A stretch of DNA of 64,000 bases from the NCBI RefSeq assembly GCF_001995215.1, contig NZ_MUXN01000014.1, positions 217,780 to 281,779 of the forward strand. The letters are read 5' to 3'. Source of the DNA: Amycolatopsis azurea DSM 43854. GTDB lineage: Bacteria > Actinomycetota > Actinomycetes > Mycobacteriales > Pseudonocardiaceae. Positions 17,055 to 27,157 of this stretch are shown piece by piece (position 1 is the stretch's first letter; every line of letters starts with the position of its first letter). Both the position numbers and the translations under genes were made by a program. The notes below the pieces were generated by a model. It was not told where the DNA came from and ran no database searches. It saw nothing but the letters and a program-made list of their open reading frames with translations.

Positions 17055-18341
17055 TCAGCGCGGGGTGGGGGTGGCGCGGGCCAGAGCGGCGATGAGGCGG
17101 TCCACGCCGTCTCCGCCCTTGGCGTCGTAGCAGCCCGAAAGTCCCTTGTAGACCAACGGAAGGATCGAGTTGATCCGCAGCCCGTACTTCGTCGCGGCGT
17201 GCATGACCTTCGGCTTCCCGATCAGCTTCGCGAACACGTTGCCGAGCCGGTAGTAGCCGCCCATGAGCTCCCCGACGGCGCGCGGGTAGCCCTCCAGCGC
17301 CCGCTCGCGCGAAGGTCCTTCGCGCCGCGCCAGCGCCTGCACGACGAACTCCGACGCCAGCTGTGCGGACTCCATCGCGGCCGAGATGCCCTCGCCGTTG
17401 AACGGGCTGACCATGCCTCCCGCGTCGCCCAGCAGCAGCAGGCCGTCGCGGTAGTGCGGGGTGCGGTTGAAGCCCATCGGGAGACCGGCGCCGCCGACCT
17501 TGCCGATGGCGTTCTCCTCGCGGTAGCCCCATTCCTCGGGCGTCCCGTCGAGCCACTGGCGCAGCAGCGCGCGGTAGTCGGTGCTGCGGAACGCGGCCGA
17601 CGTCGACAGCATGCCGAGGCCGACGTTCACCGTGCCGTCGCCCAGCGGGAACGCCCAGCCGTAGCCGGGCAGCAGCTTGGGGTCGCGCGGGTCCGAGCGG
17701 TCCCACAGCTCCAGGTGGCCCTCGATGAACGGGTCGTCGTGGCGCGGGCTCTTGTAGTACTGCCGCACCGCGACGCCCATCGGGCGCTTCTCGTTCTTCT
17801 GGATGCCGACGCTCAGCGCGAGCCGCGCGGAGACGCCGTCGCAGGCCAGGACCAGCGGAGCGCGGTAGCTGACCGGCGTCTTCTCCGGGCCGACCTTCGC
17901 CTCGACGCCGATCACGCGGCCGGTGGGGCCGGTGATCGCGCCGGTGACGGTGGTGCGCTCGTAGAGCCGCGCGCCTGCCGTGACCGCGGTCTTCGCGAGC
18001 AGGTCGTCGAAGTCCTGCCGGGTCCGCGAGACGCCGTAGGGCGGGTAGCTGGTCAGATCCGGCCAGTCGAGCTCCAGCGTCAGCTCGCCGGTGAGGATCC
18101 GCAGGCCGCGGCTGTGCACCCAGCCCGCGTCCTCGCTGGTGTCGATCCCCAGGTCGATGAGCTGCTTGACGCCGCGCGGGGTCAGGCCGTCGCCGCACAC
18201 CTTCTCGCGCGGGAACTCGGTCTTCTCCAGCAGCAGCACGTCGACGCCCGCGCGGGCGAGGTACGTGGCGGCGGTGGACCCGGCCGGACCGGCACCGACG
18301 ACGATGACCTCGGCGTCGTGGTCAGGGTTGCGACGTGTCAT
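17055..18341 (-). CDS. geranylgeranyl-reductase-family flavoprotein (MenJ-like)
   Basis: FAD-dependent reductase, 428 residues. The N-terminal Rossmann loop VVGAGPAGSTAATYLA (about residues 14-29) binds FAD, KVCGDGLTPRG is the family signature near residue 48, and GDAGGMVSPFNGEGISAAM is the second FAD motif. The family saturates isoprenoid double bonds. Two bases separate it from menG, so the likely substrate is the menaquinone side chain, as for mycobacterial MenJ; this is inference. The frame stays open upstream into menG, but ATG at 18339-18341 gives the normal start. Confidence 0.85.
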   Translation of the reverse strand: MTRRNPDHDAEVIVVGAGPAGSTAATYLARAGVDVLLLEKTEFPREKVCGDGLTPRGVKQLIDLGIDTSEDAGWVHSRGLRILTGELTLELDWPDLTSYPPYGVSRTRQDFDDLLAKTAVTAGARLYERTTVTGAITGPTGRVIGVEAKVGPEKTPVSYRAPLVLACDGVSARLALSVGIQKNEKRPMGVAVRQYYKSPRHDDPFIEGHLELWDRSDPRDPKLLPGYGWAFPLGDGTVNVGLGMLSTSAAFRSTDYRALLRQWLDGTPEEWGYREENAIGKVGGAGLPMGFNRTPHYRDGLLLLGDAGGMVSPFNGEGISAAMESAQLASEFVVQALARREGPSRERALEGYPRAVGELMGGYYRLGNVFAKLIGKPKVMHAATKYGLRINSILPLVYKGLSGCYDAKGGDGVDRLIAALARATPTPR

Positions 18342-18343
18342 GG

Positions 18344-19042
18344 CTATGAATTTACAGTCGGCTTTTTGGCGCGGTGGATGGCGACGACGCCGAACGTGAG
18401 GTTCAGCCACTCCACCTCGGTCCATCCGGCGCTCGCGATGATCTCCCCCAGCGTCCGCTGGTCGGGCCACGCCAGCATGGATTCGGCCAGGTAGGAGTAC
18501 GCCTCGGGGTTCGACGAGGTCCGGCTGCCGACCCAGGTGAGCAACCGCAGGATGAACTTGCGGTGCAGGAACCGGATGGGCGGGAATGTGGGCGTCGACA
18601 CCTCGCAGATCACCAGCCGGCCGCCCGGTTTGACCACTCGCGCGATCTCGGTGAGCGCGGCCTTGGTGTCGACGAAGTTCCGCAGCGCGAGGGAGATGGT
18701 CACCGCGTCGAAGCTGTCGTCGGCGAACGGCAGCTTCAGCGCGTCGGCGGCCACCATCGGGACGCCGCGGTGCTTGCCCGCCTTCAGCATGCCGACAGAG
18801 AAGTCCGCGGCGAGGCACCAGGCGCCGTTGCGCGCGTACTCGACGGTGGACACGCCGGTGCCCGCCGCGAGGTCCAGCACCTTCTCGCCGCGTTTGGCGT
18901 CCAGCACCCGGGCGGTGATGGTGCGCCAACGACGGTCGAAGCCGAAGGTCATGAACGAATTCGCGCGGTCGTAGCCGTCCGCGACGTCGTCGAACATGGC
19001 GGCGACTTCGTGCGGATCCTTGTCAAGACTCGCTCGGGACAT
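18344..19042 (-). CDS. menG: demethylmenaquinone methyltransferase
   Basis: SAM-dependent C-methyltransferase of the UbiE/MenG family that makes the last step to menaquinone; 232 residues. Motifs: MFDDVADGYDRANSFMTFG near the N-terminus, the SAM loop LDLAAGTGVSTVEYA, and ALRNFVDTKAALTEIARVVKPGG, all diagnostic. It is co-transcribed with the downstream side-chain reductase. Other men genes lie 6-12 kb away. Confidence 0.94.
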   Translation of the reverse strand: MSRASLDKDPHEVAAMFDDVADGYDRANSFMTFGFDRRWRTITARVLDAKRGEKVLDLAAGTGVSTVEYARNGAWCLAADFSVGMLKAGKHRGVPMVAADALKLPFADDSFDAVTISLALRNFVDTKAALTEIARVVKPGGRLVICEVSTPTFPPIRFLHRKFILRLLTWVGSRTSSNPEAYSYLAESMLAWPDQRTLGEIIASAGWTEVEWLNLTFGVVAIHRAKKPTVNS

Positions 19043-19110
19043 ACCCGAACACTAACCCGACTCCGCTGAGACACTTCGGCCAAGCGGGAGCAAAGCGACG
19101 CCCCGTAGGG

Positions 19111-19881
19111 TCACCTGGTCCGGTGAAGCAACGCCGGGGCACGGTGCGCACCGGCCCCCGCGACCTCGCCGGCGAGGATCCTCCGCTCCAGCAACCGCAG
19201 TTCCGGCCCCGGTTCGAGGCCGAGCTGATCGACCGAGAACCGGCGCGCACGCCGGTACGCCGCCAGGGCGTCGGAGGTGCGCCCGGCTCGCCAAAGAGCG
19301 TCCATCAGGAGGTACTGGGCACGCTGCCGCAAGGGATGCCGCCGCACCAGGTCCGCCAGCTCGACCGCCGCACTCGCGTGCCTGCCGAGGTTCAGTTCCG
19401 CCTGGTAGAGCTCTTCGAGCAGGACCAGACGGTGCTCCGAGAGGCGCATCGTCTCGTCCGAAAGCATCGGGACGTCCAAGCCGTCGTAGGGCGCGCCGTG
19501 CCAGTGCGTGAGGGCCTGCCGGATCAGCGACGCGCGCTGCGCGGGGTCCGCGGACTTCAGTGCCTGGCTGCCGAGCGTCTCGAAGGTCTCGACGTCGAGT
19601 TCGCCGGGGTGGACCTCCAGCCGGTAGCCGCCGTTGTCGAACCCGAGCCGGTCGCCTTCGGGCAGGGCTTGGCGCAGCTTGTGGACGTGCCAGTGCAGCT
19701 TCGGCACCGCCCGGGGCTCCCACCGGCTGTCCCACAGGGCCTCGGTGAGCACGTTCACCGGCACGTAGGTGTTCGCCCGGACCAGCAGCACGCCGAGGAG
19801 GGTTCTTCTCATCCGGCCGTGCAGCGGGACCGACCGCGAACCCGAAGAGATGTTGAACGTTCCCAGTACTTCGAACCTCAC
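19111..19881 (-). CDS. SARP-type transcriptional activator (OmpR-like HTH plus BTAD)
   Basis: 256 residues. The first ~95 form a winged-helix DNA-binding domain (VPVNVLTEALWDSRWEP, PKLHWHVHKLRQAL). Residues ~98-245 form a bacterial transcriptional activation domain of helical repeats (LVLLEELYQAELNLGRH, LMDALWRAGRTSDALAAYRRAR). No ATPase domain follows, so it is a small SARP. GTG at 19879-19881 has GAGAGGA upstream; the open frame extends further without a better start. A TTGTACAA palindrome at 19927-19934 lies upstream. Such regulators usually control natural-product clusters; the target here is unknown. Confidence 0.85.
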   Translation of the reverse strand: MRFEVLGTFNISSGSRSVPLHGRMRRTLLGVLLVRANTYVPVNVLTEALWDSRWEPRAVPKLHWHVHKLRQALPEGDRLGFDNGGYRLEVHPGELDVETFETLGSQALKSADPAQRASLIRQALTHWHGAPYDGLDVPMLSDETMRLSEHRLVLLEELYQAELNLGRHASAAVELADLVRRHPLRQRAQYLLMDALWRAGRTSDALAAYRRARRFSVDQLGLEPGPELRLLERRILAGEVAGAGAHRAPALLHRTR

Positions 19882-19960
19882 GTGCCGTCCTCTCGCTCGA
19901 TGGCGTGAGGGGACGATGAATGCCGGTTGTACAAAGAAGATACAAATGATCTTGGCGTGA

Positions 19961-21064
19961 TCAAGTGTGCGCGGAGAGCATCCCTTCGACCGACCGCGGC
20001 CAGGCGAATTCCTCCGCTCGCGCCCGCGCCGCCGCACGCCGGGTGATCTCCGGTCTCTTCAGAAGCTCGGTGACGGCACCCGCGAACGCCGGGGCCTGAT
20101 CGTCGACGGCCGCGCCACAGCCGGGACGCACGATCTCCCGCAGCGCCGACGACGCCGAGACCACCACCGGCGTCCCCGAAGCGAGCGCCTCCAGCGCGGC
20201 CAGCCCGAACGTCTCGTGTGGACCGGGCGCGAGGGAGACATCGGCGCTGGCCAGCAGGCGTGCGACGTCGCCGCGTCCGGCGAGGAAGCCGAGGAAGGTC
20301 ACCGGGAGCCCGCGTGCCCGTCGTTCCAGCGCCCGCCGCCGGGGCCCGTCGCCCGCGATCACGAGCCGCACGCGGTGCCCTGTCTCGGTCAGCGCGGCGA
20401 CGGTGTCCACACTGCGTTCGACGTGCTTCTCCGGTGACAGCCGTCCACAGTGGACGAGCAGCGCGTCCGCGTTCCCGGACAGCGTGTGCCGCCAGCCGTC
20501 GTCGCGCCGGGCGGGGGCGAACGTCTTGAGGTCGACGCCGAGCGGGACGCGGCGCACGTTCGGCGCGGCGATCCGGTCGAACTCCGCGCGGGCGAACGCC
20601 GTCGTGCAGACGACCGTGTCGTAGCGCCGCGCCATCCGCCGGTTCGCGACGTCCGCGACGCGCCGCGCGACGGGCTCCGGCATCAGGAACTGCTCCAGCA
20701 GCCTGTCCAGCCGCTCGTGCGAGATCACCATGCTGGGGACACCGTTGCGCCGCGCCCAAACGCCCATACCGCGCAAAGTGAGCCTGTCGGACACTTCCAG
20801 CCTGTCCGGTTCGAGCCGTTTCAGCACCGCGCGAACCCGGTGCGGATCGACCGCGCGGTAGCCACCCGTGCCCGGGATCTGCGGTGCCGGAAGGGAAAAC
20901 CGGCGGACTCCCGAGGGCAGCGTCTCGTCCGCGTAGCGCTGCCCCGGCACCACGAGGGTCACCTGATGTCCGGTGGCCACGTAACCGGCGCCGAGATGGT
21001 GCAGCGCCGTCCGCAGCCCGCCCGAGCGTGGCCCGTAGAAGTTGGCCAGCTGGACTATGTGCAT
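19961..21064 (-). CDS. GT4-family glycosyltransferase
   Basis: 367-residue GT-B enzyme that uses a nucleotide sugar. The N-terminal domain starts HIVQLANFYGPRSGG. The C-terminal nucleotide-binding domain has HCGRLSPEKHVERSVD, AGDGPRRRALE and the EX7E-type PHETFGLAALEALASGTPVV. It is probably a membrane-associated mannosyl- or glucosyltransferase of envelope lipids, but the acceptor is unknown. It lies 47 bases downstream of the MgtA-like gene on the same strand, suggesting a joint function. Confidence 0.85.
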   Translation of the reverse strand: MHIVQLANFYGPRSGGLRTALHHLGAGYVATGHQVTLVVPGQRYADETLPSGVRRFSLPAPQIPGTGGYRAVDPHRVRAVLKRLEPDRLEVSDRLTLRGMGVWARRNGVPSMVISHERLDRLLEQFLMPEPVARRVADVANRRMARRYDTVVCTTAFARAEFDRIAAPNVRRVPLGVDLKTFAPARRDDGWRHTLSGNADALLVHCGRLSPEKHVERSVDTVAALTETGHRVRLVIAGDGPRRRALERRARGLPVTFLGFLAGRGDVARLLASADVSLAPGPHETFGLAALEALASGTPVVVSASSALREIVRPGCGAAVDDQAPAFAGAVTELLKRPEITRRAAARARAEEFAWPRSVEGMLSAHT

Positions 21065-21111
21065 TCCAGTCCGCCTCGCGCCCGGTCTCTTCCCAGCCGG
21101 TGCATTTCGCG

Positions 21112-22230
21112 TCAGGCCGCGCGAGCGACTTTGCCTTGGACGGCCTCGTAGTGGCCGACCAGTTCCCGGCAGACCGCGGGCCAGGTCCGGCCCAGCACCA
21201 CCTTGCGCGCCTTCTCCCCCAGCCGGGCGCGCAGCGCGTCGTCGCGCAGGTCGTTCACCTTGTCCACCAGCGCCGTCGCGAAGCCGGCCCGGTCGGCGGG
21301 CAGCAGGTACCCGGTGCGGCCGGGCAGGACCAGGTCCTTCGGGCCGCCCGCGTCCGGCGCGAGCACCGGGAGCCCGGACGCCATCGCCTCCTGGATGGCC
21401 TGGCAGAACGTCTCGTGCGGTCCGGTGTGGACGAAGACGTCGAGGCTCGCGTACGCGGCGGAAAGCTCATCGCCGTAGCGGGCGCCGAGGAACGCGGCGC
21501 CCGGGATCCGTTCGCGCAGCATCGACAGCTCCGGCCCGTCACCGACGACGACCACGCGGATCCCGTCGACGCCCGCCAGCGCGGTCAGCCGCTCGACCTC
21601 CTTTTCGGGCGCGAGCCTGCCGACGAAACCGACCAGCAGTTCGCCGTTCGGGGCCAGCTCGGCGCGCAACGCGGGATCGGCGTGGACCGGCGAGAACCGC
21701 TCGATGTCGACACCCCGCGCCCAGCGGTGCACCCGGGGGATCCCGTGCAGTTTCAGCTGTTCCATCGAATCCGACGACGGCGCGAGCGTGCGGTCGGCCC
21801 GCGAGTGCAGGCGGCGCACCCAGCGCCAGGCCGCGCGGGCGGCGAGGCCGAAGCCGTACGCGGCGGCGAAACCGGCGATGTCGGTCTGATACACCGCGAC
21901 ACACGGCACCCGCAGCCGTCTCGCCGCAGCGAGCCCGCGGGCACCGACCACGAACGGGGAGGCCAGATGCACCACGTCCGGCCCGAAATCGGCCAGCGCG
22001 GTGAGCACCGTCCGGGTCGGCACGCCGACCGGGAGGGAGTTCACGCCGGGGAAATCGAGGGCGGGGATCCGCACGACCGGGGCGCCGAGGTACTCGCCTG
22101 GACCCGGGCCCGGGGCGATGATCAGCACGTCGTGCGCACGGTCGCGGAGGTGTTCCACGACGCGGAGCACGGAGTTGGTCACGCCGTTCACCTGGGGCAG
22201 GAAACTTTCGGTGACTATCGCGACTCGCAC
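21112..22230 (-). CDS. GDP-mannose-dependent GT4 mannosyltransferase, MgtA/PimB-like
   Basis: 372 residues, GT-B fold. MRVAIVTESFLPQVNGVTNSV (quoted to residue 16: MRVAIVTESFLPQVNG) and the acceptor-side loop are typical of the MgtA group, which mannosylates glycolipid anchors in actinobacteria. The donor domain has GFVGRLAPEKEVERL and GPHETFCQAIQEAMASGLPV. I chose GTG at 22228-22230; an in-frame GTG at 22239 would add three residues. The mycobacterial mgtA also sits beside menG and menD. Specificity is inferred from family and synteny. Confidence 0.82.
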   Translation of the reverse strand: MRVAIVTESFLPQVNGVTNSVLRVVEHLRDRAHDVLIIAPGPGPGEYLGAPVVRIPALDFPGVNSLPVGVPTRTVLTALADFGPDVVHLASPFVVGARGLAAARRLRVPCVAVYQTDIAGFAAAYGFGLAARAAWRWVRRLHSRADRTLAPSSDSMEQLKLHGIPRVHRWARGVDIERFSPVHADPALRAELAPNGELLVGFVGRLAPEKEVERLTALAGVDGIRVVVVGDGPELSMLRERIPGAAFLGARYGDELSAAYASLDVFVHTGPHETFCQAIQEAMASGLPVLAPDAGGPKDLVLPGRTGYLLPADRAGFATALVDKVNDLRDDALRARLGEKARKVVLGRTWPAVCRELVGHYEAVQGKVARAA

Positions 22231-22274
22231 GACGATCACTTTCGCATCCGGTTGTGACGCCCACGCCAACAAAA

Positions 22275-22313
22275 ACGGAACAGACGACATGTCATCTCAA
22301 GGTCGTGTTCCGT
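22275..22313. promoter_or_regulatory. imperfect palindrome in divergent promoter region
   Basis: ACGGAACA(GA)CGAC at 22275-22288 pairs with GTCGTGTTCCGT at 22302-22313 apart from a 2-base bulge, with GACATGTC nearby. It lies between the divergent glycosyltransferase and phosphatase genes. Possible operator for an unknown regulator. Confidence 0.35.
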
Positions 22314-22341
22314 AAACCAGTTTCGGCCACACTAGGCAGGC

Positions 22342-23172
22342 ATGACCCTCCTGTCGTCAAGGCCGCCTCAGCCCGTCGAGCCCGGGCTGTTGTCGAGGGC
22401 CCTCGAAGTGGCCGGGCGGCTGGCCAACGACGCGACCGACGTGATCACCGCGACCGCGGGCCGTGGCGCCCAGCCCGATCCGAAGGACTCACCCTTCGAC
22501 TGGGTCACCGACACGGACCGGATCCTCGAACGCCACACCCGCCGCGTACTGACCGCCGAGTTCCCCGGCATCCCCGTCGTCGGCGGCGAGTTCGGCGCCG
22601 ACCACGGTGCCGACGTCGCCGAATACCGCTGGGTCGTCGACCCGGTCGACGGCACCGCGAACTACGTCGCCGGTGTCCCCTGGTGCGCGTACAGCCTCGC
22701 CCTGATCGACGCGTCGGGGCCGGTGGTGGGCGTGGTCGCGGACCCGTACCGCGCCCAGATCTACGCCGCCGCGCGCGGCCGCGGCGCCAGGGCGAACGGC
22801 AAGCCGATCACGCTCACCGACCGCCGCGGGACCGCCGGGGCGATCGTCTGCACGGAACTCACGCGCAAGGGTGTCTGGCCGGGCATGGGCCAGTTCATCG
22901 AACGGGCCGCCGCCGCGCACGCCGGGGTCCGGGTGCTCGGCTCGGCCGCGCTGGCGATCGCGCAGGTCGCGCTGGGGCACGCGGCCGCGGCGGTGCTGCA
23001 CAGCTACCGCGAATGGGACGTCGCCGGCTCGGTCGCGCTGGCCATCGAGGCCGGGGCCGTGGTGCTGGACCGGCACGGGGAAGGCGCGGCCCTTCCGGTG
23101 GACGCGCTGCTGGTGGCGGCCCCCGGGGTGGCGGACGAGGTGCTGGGGTGGTGGCGGGAGTCGGTCGGCTGA
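22342..23172 (+). CDS. inositol monophosphatase family protein
   Basis: 276-residue Mg2+-dependent phosphatase of the IMPase/HisN/CysQ superfamily. Metal-binding features are the VGGEFG Glu, DPVDGTANYV (motif DPxDGT) and EWDVAGSVALAIEAGA. GSAALAIAQVALG is the conserved segment between them. Substrates could be inositol phosphate, histidinol phosphate or PAP; sequence alone does not decide. It is divergent from the mannosyltransferase gene. A role in inositol lipid synthesis is possible but only inferred. Confidence 0.88.
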   Translation: MTLLSSRPPQPVEPGLLSRALEVAGRLANDATDVITATAGRGAQPDPKDSPFDWVTDTDRILERHTRRVLTAEFPGIPVVGGEFGADHGADVAEYRWVVDPVDGTANYVAGVPWCAYSLALIDASGPVVGVVADPYRAQIYAAARGRGARANGKPITLTDRRGTAGAIVCTELTRKGVWPGMGQFIERAAAAHAGVRVLGSAALAIAQVALGHAAAAVLHSYREWDVAGSVALAIEAGAVVLDRHGEGAALPVDALLVAAPGVADEVLGWWRESVG

Positions 23173-23184
23173 GTTCCGCCTTCA

Positions 23185-23353
23185 ATCACGCGAGTCCCGC
23201 TTCTGATCACGCGAGTTCGCCTTCTAAGCACGCGTGTCGTCCGTCTGATCACGCGTGATCGCCGGTTCCGCACAGCGAGCCCGCGGACAGGGTTCGGACG
23301 ACTCGCGTGATCAGACGGACGACACGTGTGTCTGGATGGACGACTCGCGTGAT
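23185..23353. repeat. 21-bp phased repeat array with inverted second half
   Basis: The unit ATCACGCGAGT or a close variant starts at 23185, 23206, 23227 and 23248, exactly 21 bp apart. Its reverse complement starts at 23301, 23322 and 23343, again 21 bp apart. The halves also form 27-base inverted arms (23229-23255 and 23304-23330, one mismatch). The right half lies inside the 3' end of the next gene. Confidence 0.85.
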
Positions 23354-23772
23354 TTGGCGTTCTGCCGCCGGATCCACCACAGCAGCGGACCGGCGATCAG
23401 CCAGGTGAAGAAGATCATGCTGCCCAGCGGCAGCAGCGTGTTCGACGCCGAGCGACCGGCGACCCGCGCTAGCTCCGGGTCGCCGGCGTCGTACTCGATG
23501 TTCACCAGTTGCCCGGCGGCCAGCCCGGCCGGGTAGAGCACGCCGTTGGACGGGCTGTGCATGATGCCGTCGGGAGTGGCGTAGTTGATGATCGTCCGGT
23601 CGAACGACACCGATTCGACCTGCGCGGTCGCCTTGCCGAGCTGGGCTTCGATCGCGCTGTCGTTGCGGAAGGCGGCGAACAGCAGCGAGACGCCGAGCAC
23701 GGTGACGAGTGAGGCGACGACGAGGGCGGCATACCACCCGATGCGCCTCACCCGCTCCGCTTTGGCCGTCAC
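23311..23772 (-). CDS. DUF3592-like membrane protein
   Basis: 153 residues with two membrane helices (about 13-34 and 112-132) enclosing an extracytoplasmic domain with VESVSFDRTIINYATPDG and the GQLVNIEYDAGDPELARV pattern typical of DUF3592 proteins. Function unknown. The start is GTG at 23770-23772. The last ~15 codons (REESSIQTHVSSV-like tail, actually SRESSIQTHVSSV) and the stop codon are made of the 21-bp repeat array, so the natural C-terminus was probably altered by the repeat. A similar protein lies beside mgtA in mycobacteria, as I recall. Confidence 0.7.
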   Translation of the reverse strand: MTAKAERVRRIGWYAALVVASLVTVLGVSLLFAAFRNDSAIEAQLGKATAQVESVSFDRTIINYATPDGIMHSPSNGVLYPAGLAAGQLVNIEYDAGDPELARVAGRSASNTLLPLGSMIFFTWLIAGPLLWWIRRQNAKSRESSIQTHVSSV

Positions 23773-23794
23773 GCCGCGAGCGTAGCGCTACCCG

Positions 23795-25315
<1,521 letters not shown>

Positions 25316-25423
25316 TGCGAATCCTCCCAGGATTTGTCAGCGCGCTCGAAACTATCCAGACGATCATCACGGAGACACGTCCGAAGGAGGGGTTCCTACC
25401 CTCTGGACTGAGACGCAAATCCG

Positions 25424-27100
25424 CTAGACAGCGCGTACGGCCGACGACACCGCCGTACGGAGCCGCGCGTGCAGCTCGCGGTGGCGCGTTCGGTCCACCC
25501 GGACCTCCACCACCCGCAAGCCCGGCGCGGGCTTCAGTGCCGCGCGGAACTCGGTGAGCGTCTCGGCGACGACGTGCGGCACGCGGTACCCGGCGCACAA
25601 GGCACCGAGGTCGGCGCCGTGCGGCGTCCCGAAAACGCGTTCGAAGCCGGCGTTGTGCTCGGGCGCGCCCTGCTCCAGCAGGGAGAAGATGCCGCCACCG
25701 TCGTCGTTGAGCACCACGATCGTCAGGTCGGGGCGCTGTTCGGCGGGCCCGGTCAGCAGGCCGCTCGCGTCGTGCAGGAACGTCAGGTCGCCGAGCAGGG
25801 CGTACGAATGTCCCCTGTGGACGGTCGCGGCGCCGATCGCGGTCGACACCATGCCGTCGATCCCGGCGACACCGCGGTTGCGGTGCACGAGGACATCGGG
25901 CCGCAGCCGTCCGGCGAGCGCGACGTCACGGGTCGGATTGGACGAGCCGACGACCAGCAGCGACCCTTCCGGGACCGCGTCGACCAGCTCGGTGGCCAGG
26001 CGCAGCCCGCTCGGCCACGGCTCGGCGGCCAGCGCTTCGGCCACCGCCGACGACGCCGCCTTGTCCGCCCGCTGCCAGCTGGCGAGCCACTCCGGGTCGG
26101 CCGGTTTGGTCGGCTCGTCGAACCACTGGCCGACCTGGCGGACGTTGTGCGCGGGCGCGGGCCAGTCCGAATCGGGCCGGACCAGCAGCACCTCGACGCC
26201 GGGATCGGACAGCACCCGCTGGACCTGCCGGAACACCGTCGGACGGCCGATGCACAGCACCTGTTCGGGTTTGTGCCGCGAGATGAACTCCTCGACGCCG
26301 AGCAGCCACGCGCCGGACGAGATCGCCGTCGCGCCCGCCATCCCGATGCCGCCGGTCTCGGAGACGACCGGCCAGCCGTGCAGCTCGGCCCATTCGCTGG
26401 CGGCCTGCACACCGGTGTCGCACGCGATGACCAGGCCGTGACGGGCCGAGGGCACCACGAACGAGGGAAGCGCGCCGAAGTCGGGGAGTTCGGTCCAGCG
26501 AGCGCCGTCGGGACGCCCTTCGAGCGACTCGTACCACTCGCCGTCATCGTTGATGTCGGGGACGAGCGGCTCCCGGAACGGGATGTTCAGGTGCACCGGC
26601 CCGCAGCGCCATTCGCCGTACGCGGCGTTCCAGGCGCGGCAGATCTGGCCGCGCCAGTACGAGTTCTGCCCGGCGCGGCGTTCGGCGACGGCGAGCTCGT
26701 CGAAGTAGCGGATGGCGTTGCCGTAGAGGTGGTGCTGGTCGATCACCTGGCTCGCGCCGGCGGCCCGCATCTCGGGCGGGCGGTCGGCGGTCAGGACGAT
26801 CAACGGGACACCCGCGCGGTCGGCCTCGAGGACGGCGGGGTGGAAGTTCGCGGCGGCGGTGCCCGAAGTGCACAGCACGGCGACGGGGCGGCCGGTGCGC
26901 GCGGCGATGCCGAGGGCGAGGAAGGCGGCGCCGCGTTCGTCGATGCGGACGTGCAGCTGGAGCCGTCCGGCGGCCGCCGCGTCGTAGAGCGCGATCGACA
27001 GCGGGGCGTTGCGGGAGCCCGGGCAGAGGACGACGTGCGAGACGGTGTTGCGGACGAGTTCGTCGACGATCACCCTGGCCTGCGCGGTGGAAGGATTCAC
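25424..27100 (-). CDS. menD: SEPHCHC synthase (menaquinone biosynthesis)
   Basis: Thiamine-diphosphate enzyme joining 2-oxoglutarate and isochorismate, the first committed step of menaquinone synthesis; 558 residues. The N-terminal TPP pyrimidine domain has VLCPGSRNAPLSIAL and LCTSGTAAANFHPAVLEA. The C-terminal domain has GDLTFLHDASGLL and VLNDDGGGIFSLL, the MenD form of the TPP-diphosphate motif. GTG at 27098-27100 with GAGG upstream. Divergent from menB with a 57-base gap. Confidence 0.95.
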   Translation of the reverse strand: MNPSTAQARVIVDELVRNTVSHVVLCPGSRNAPLSIALYDAAAAGRLQLHVRIDERGAAFLALGIAARTGRPVAVLCTSGTAAANFHPAVLEADRAGVPLIVLTADRPPEMRAAGASQVIDQHHLYGNAIRYFDELAVAERRAGQNSYWRGQICRAWNAAYGEWRCGPVHLNIPFREPLVPDINDDGEWYESLEGRPDGARWTELPDFGALPSFVVPSARHGLVIACDTGVQAASEWAELHGWPVVSETGGIGMAGATAISSGAWLLGVEEFISRHKPEQVLCIGRPTVFRQVQRVLSDPGVEVLLVRPDSDWPAPAHNVRQVGQWFDEPTKPADPEWLASWQRADKAASSAVAEALAAEPWPSGLRLATELVDAVPEGSLLVVGSSNPTRDVALAGRLRPDVLVHRNRGVAGIDGMVSTAIGAATVHRGHSYALLGDLTFLHDASGLLTGPAEQRPDLTIVVLNDDGGGIFSLLEQGAPEHNAGFERVFGTPHGADLGALCAGYRVPHVVAETLTEFRAALKPAPGLRVVEVRVDRTRHRELHARLRTAVSSAVRAV

Positions 27101-27157
27101 CGGCAGACCTCGGGTTTCACTCTACGACTCACGGCCACACGTCCTATTCTCCCAAAC

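Noticed and set aside
19878..20759. 293-codon minus-strand frame over the glycosyltransferase
   Set aside because: Shadow of the GT4 gene in another frame; Arg/Gly/Ala-rich with no motif.
23185..23353. Possible CRISPR array
   Set aside because: Units are ~11 bases with 10-base gaps, the second half is inverted, spacers are not unique and no cas gene is near.
25469..27157. Long plus-strand frame running into menB
   Set aside because: The upstream part is antisense to menD; MenB homology begins only at 27158.
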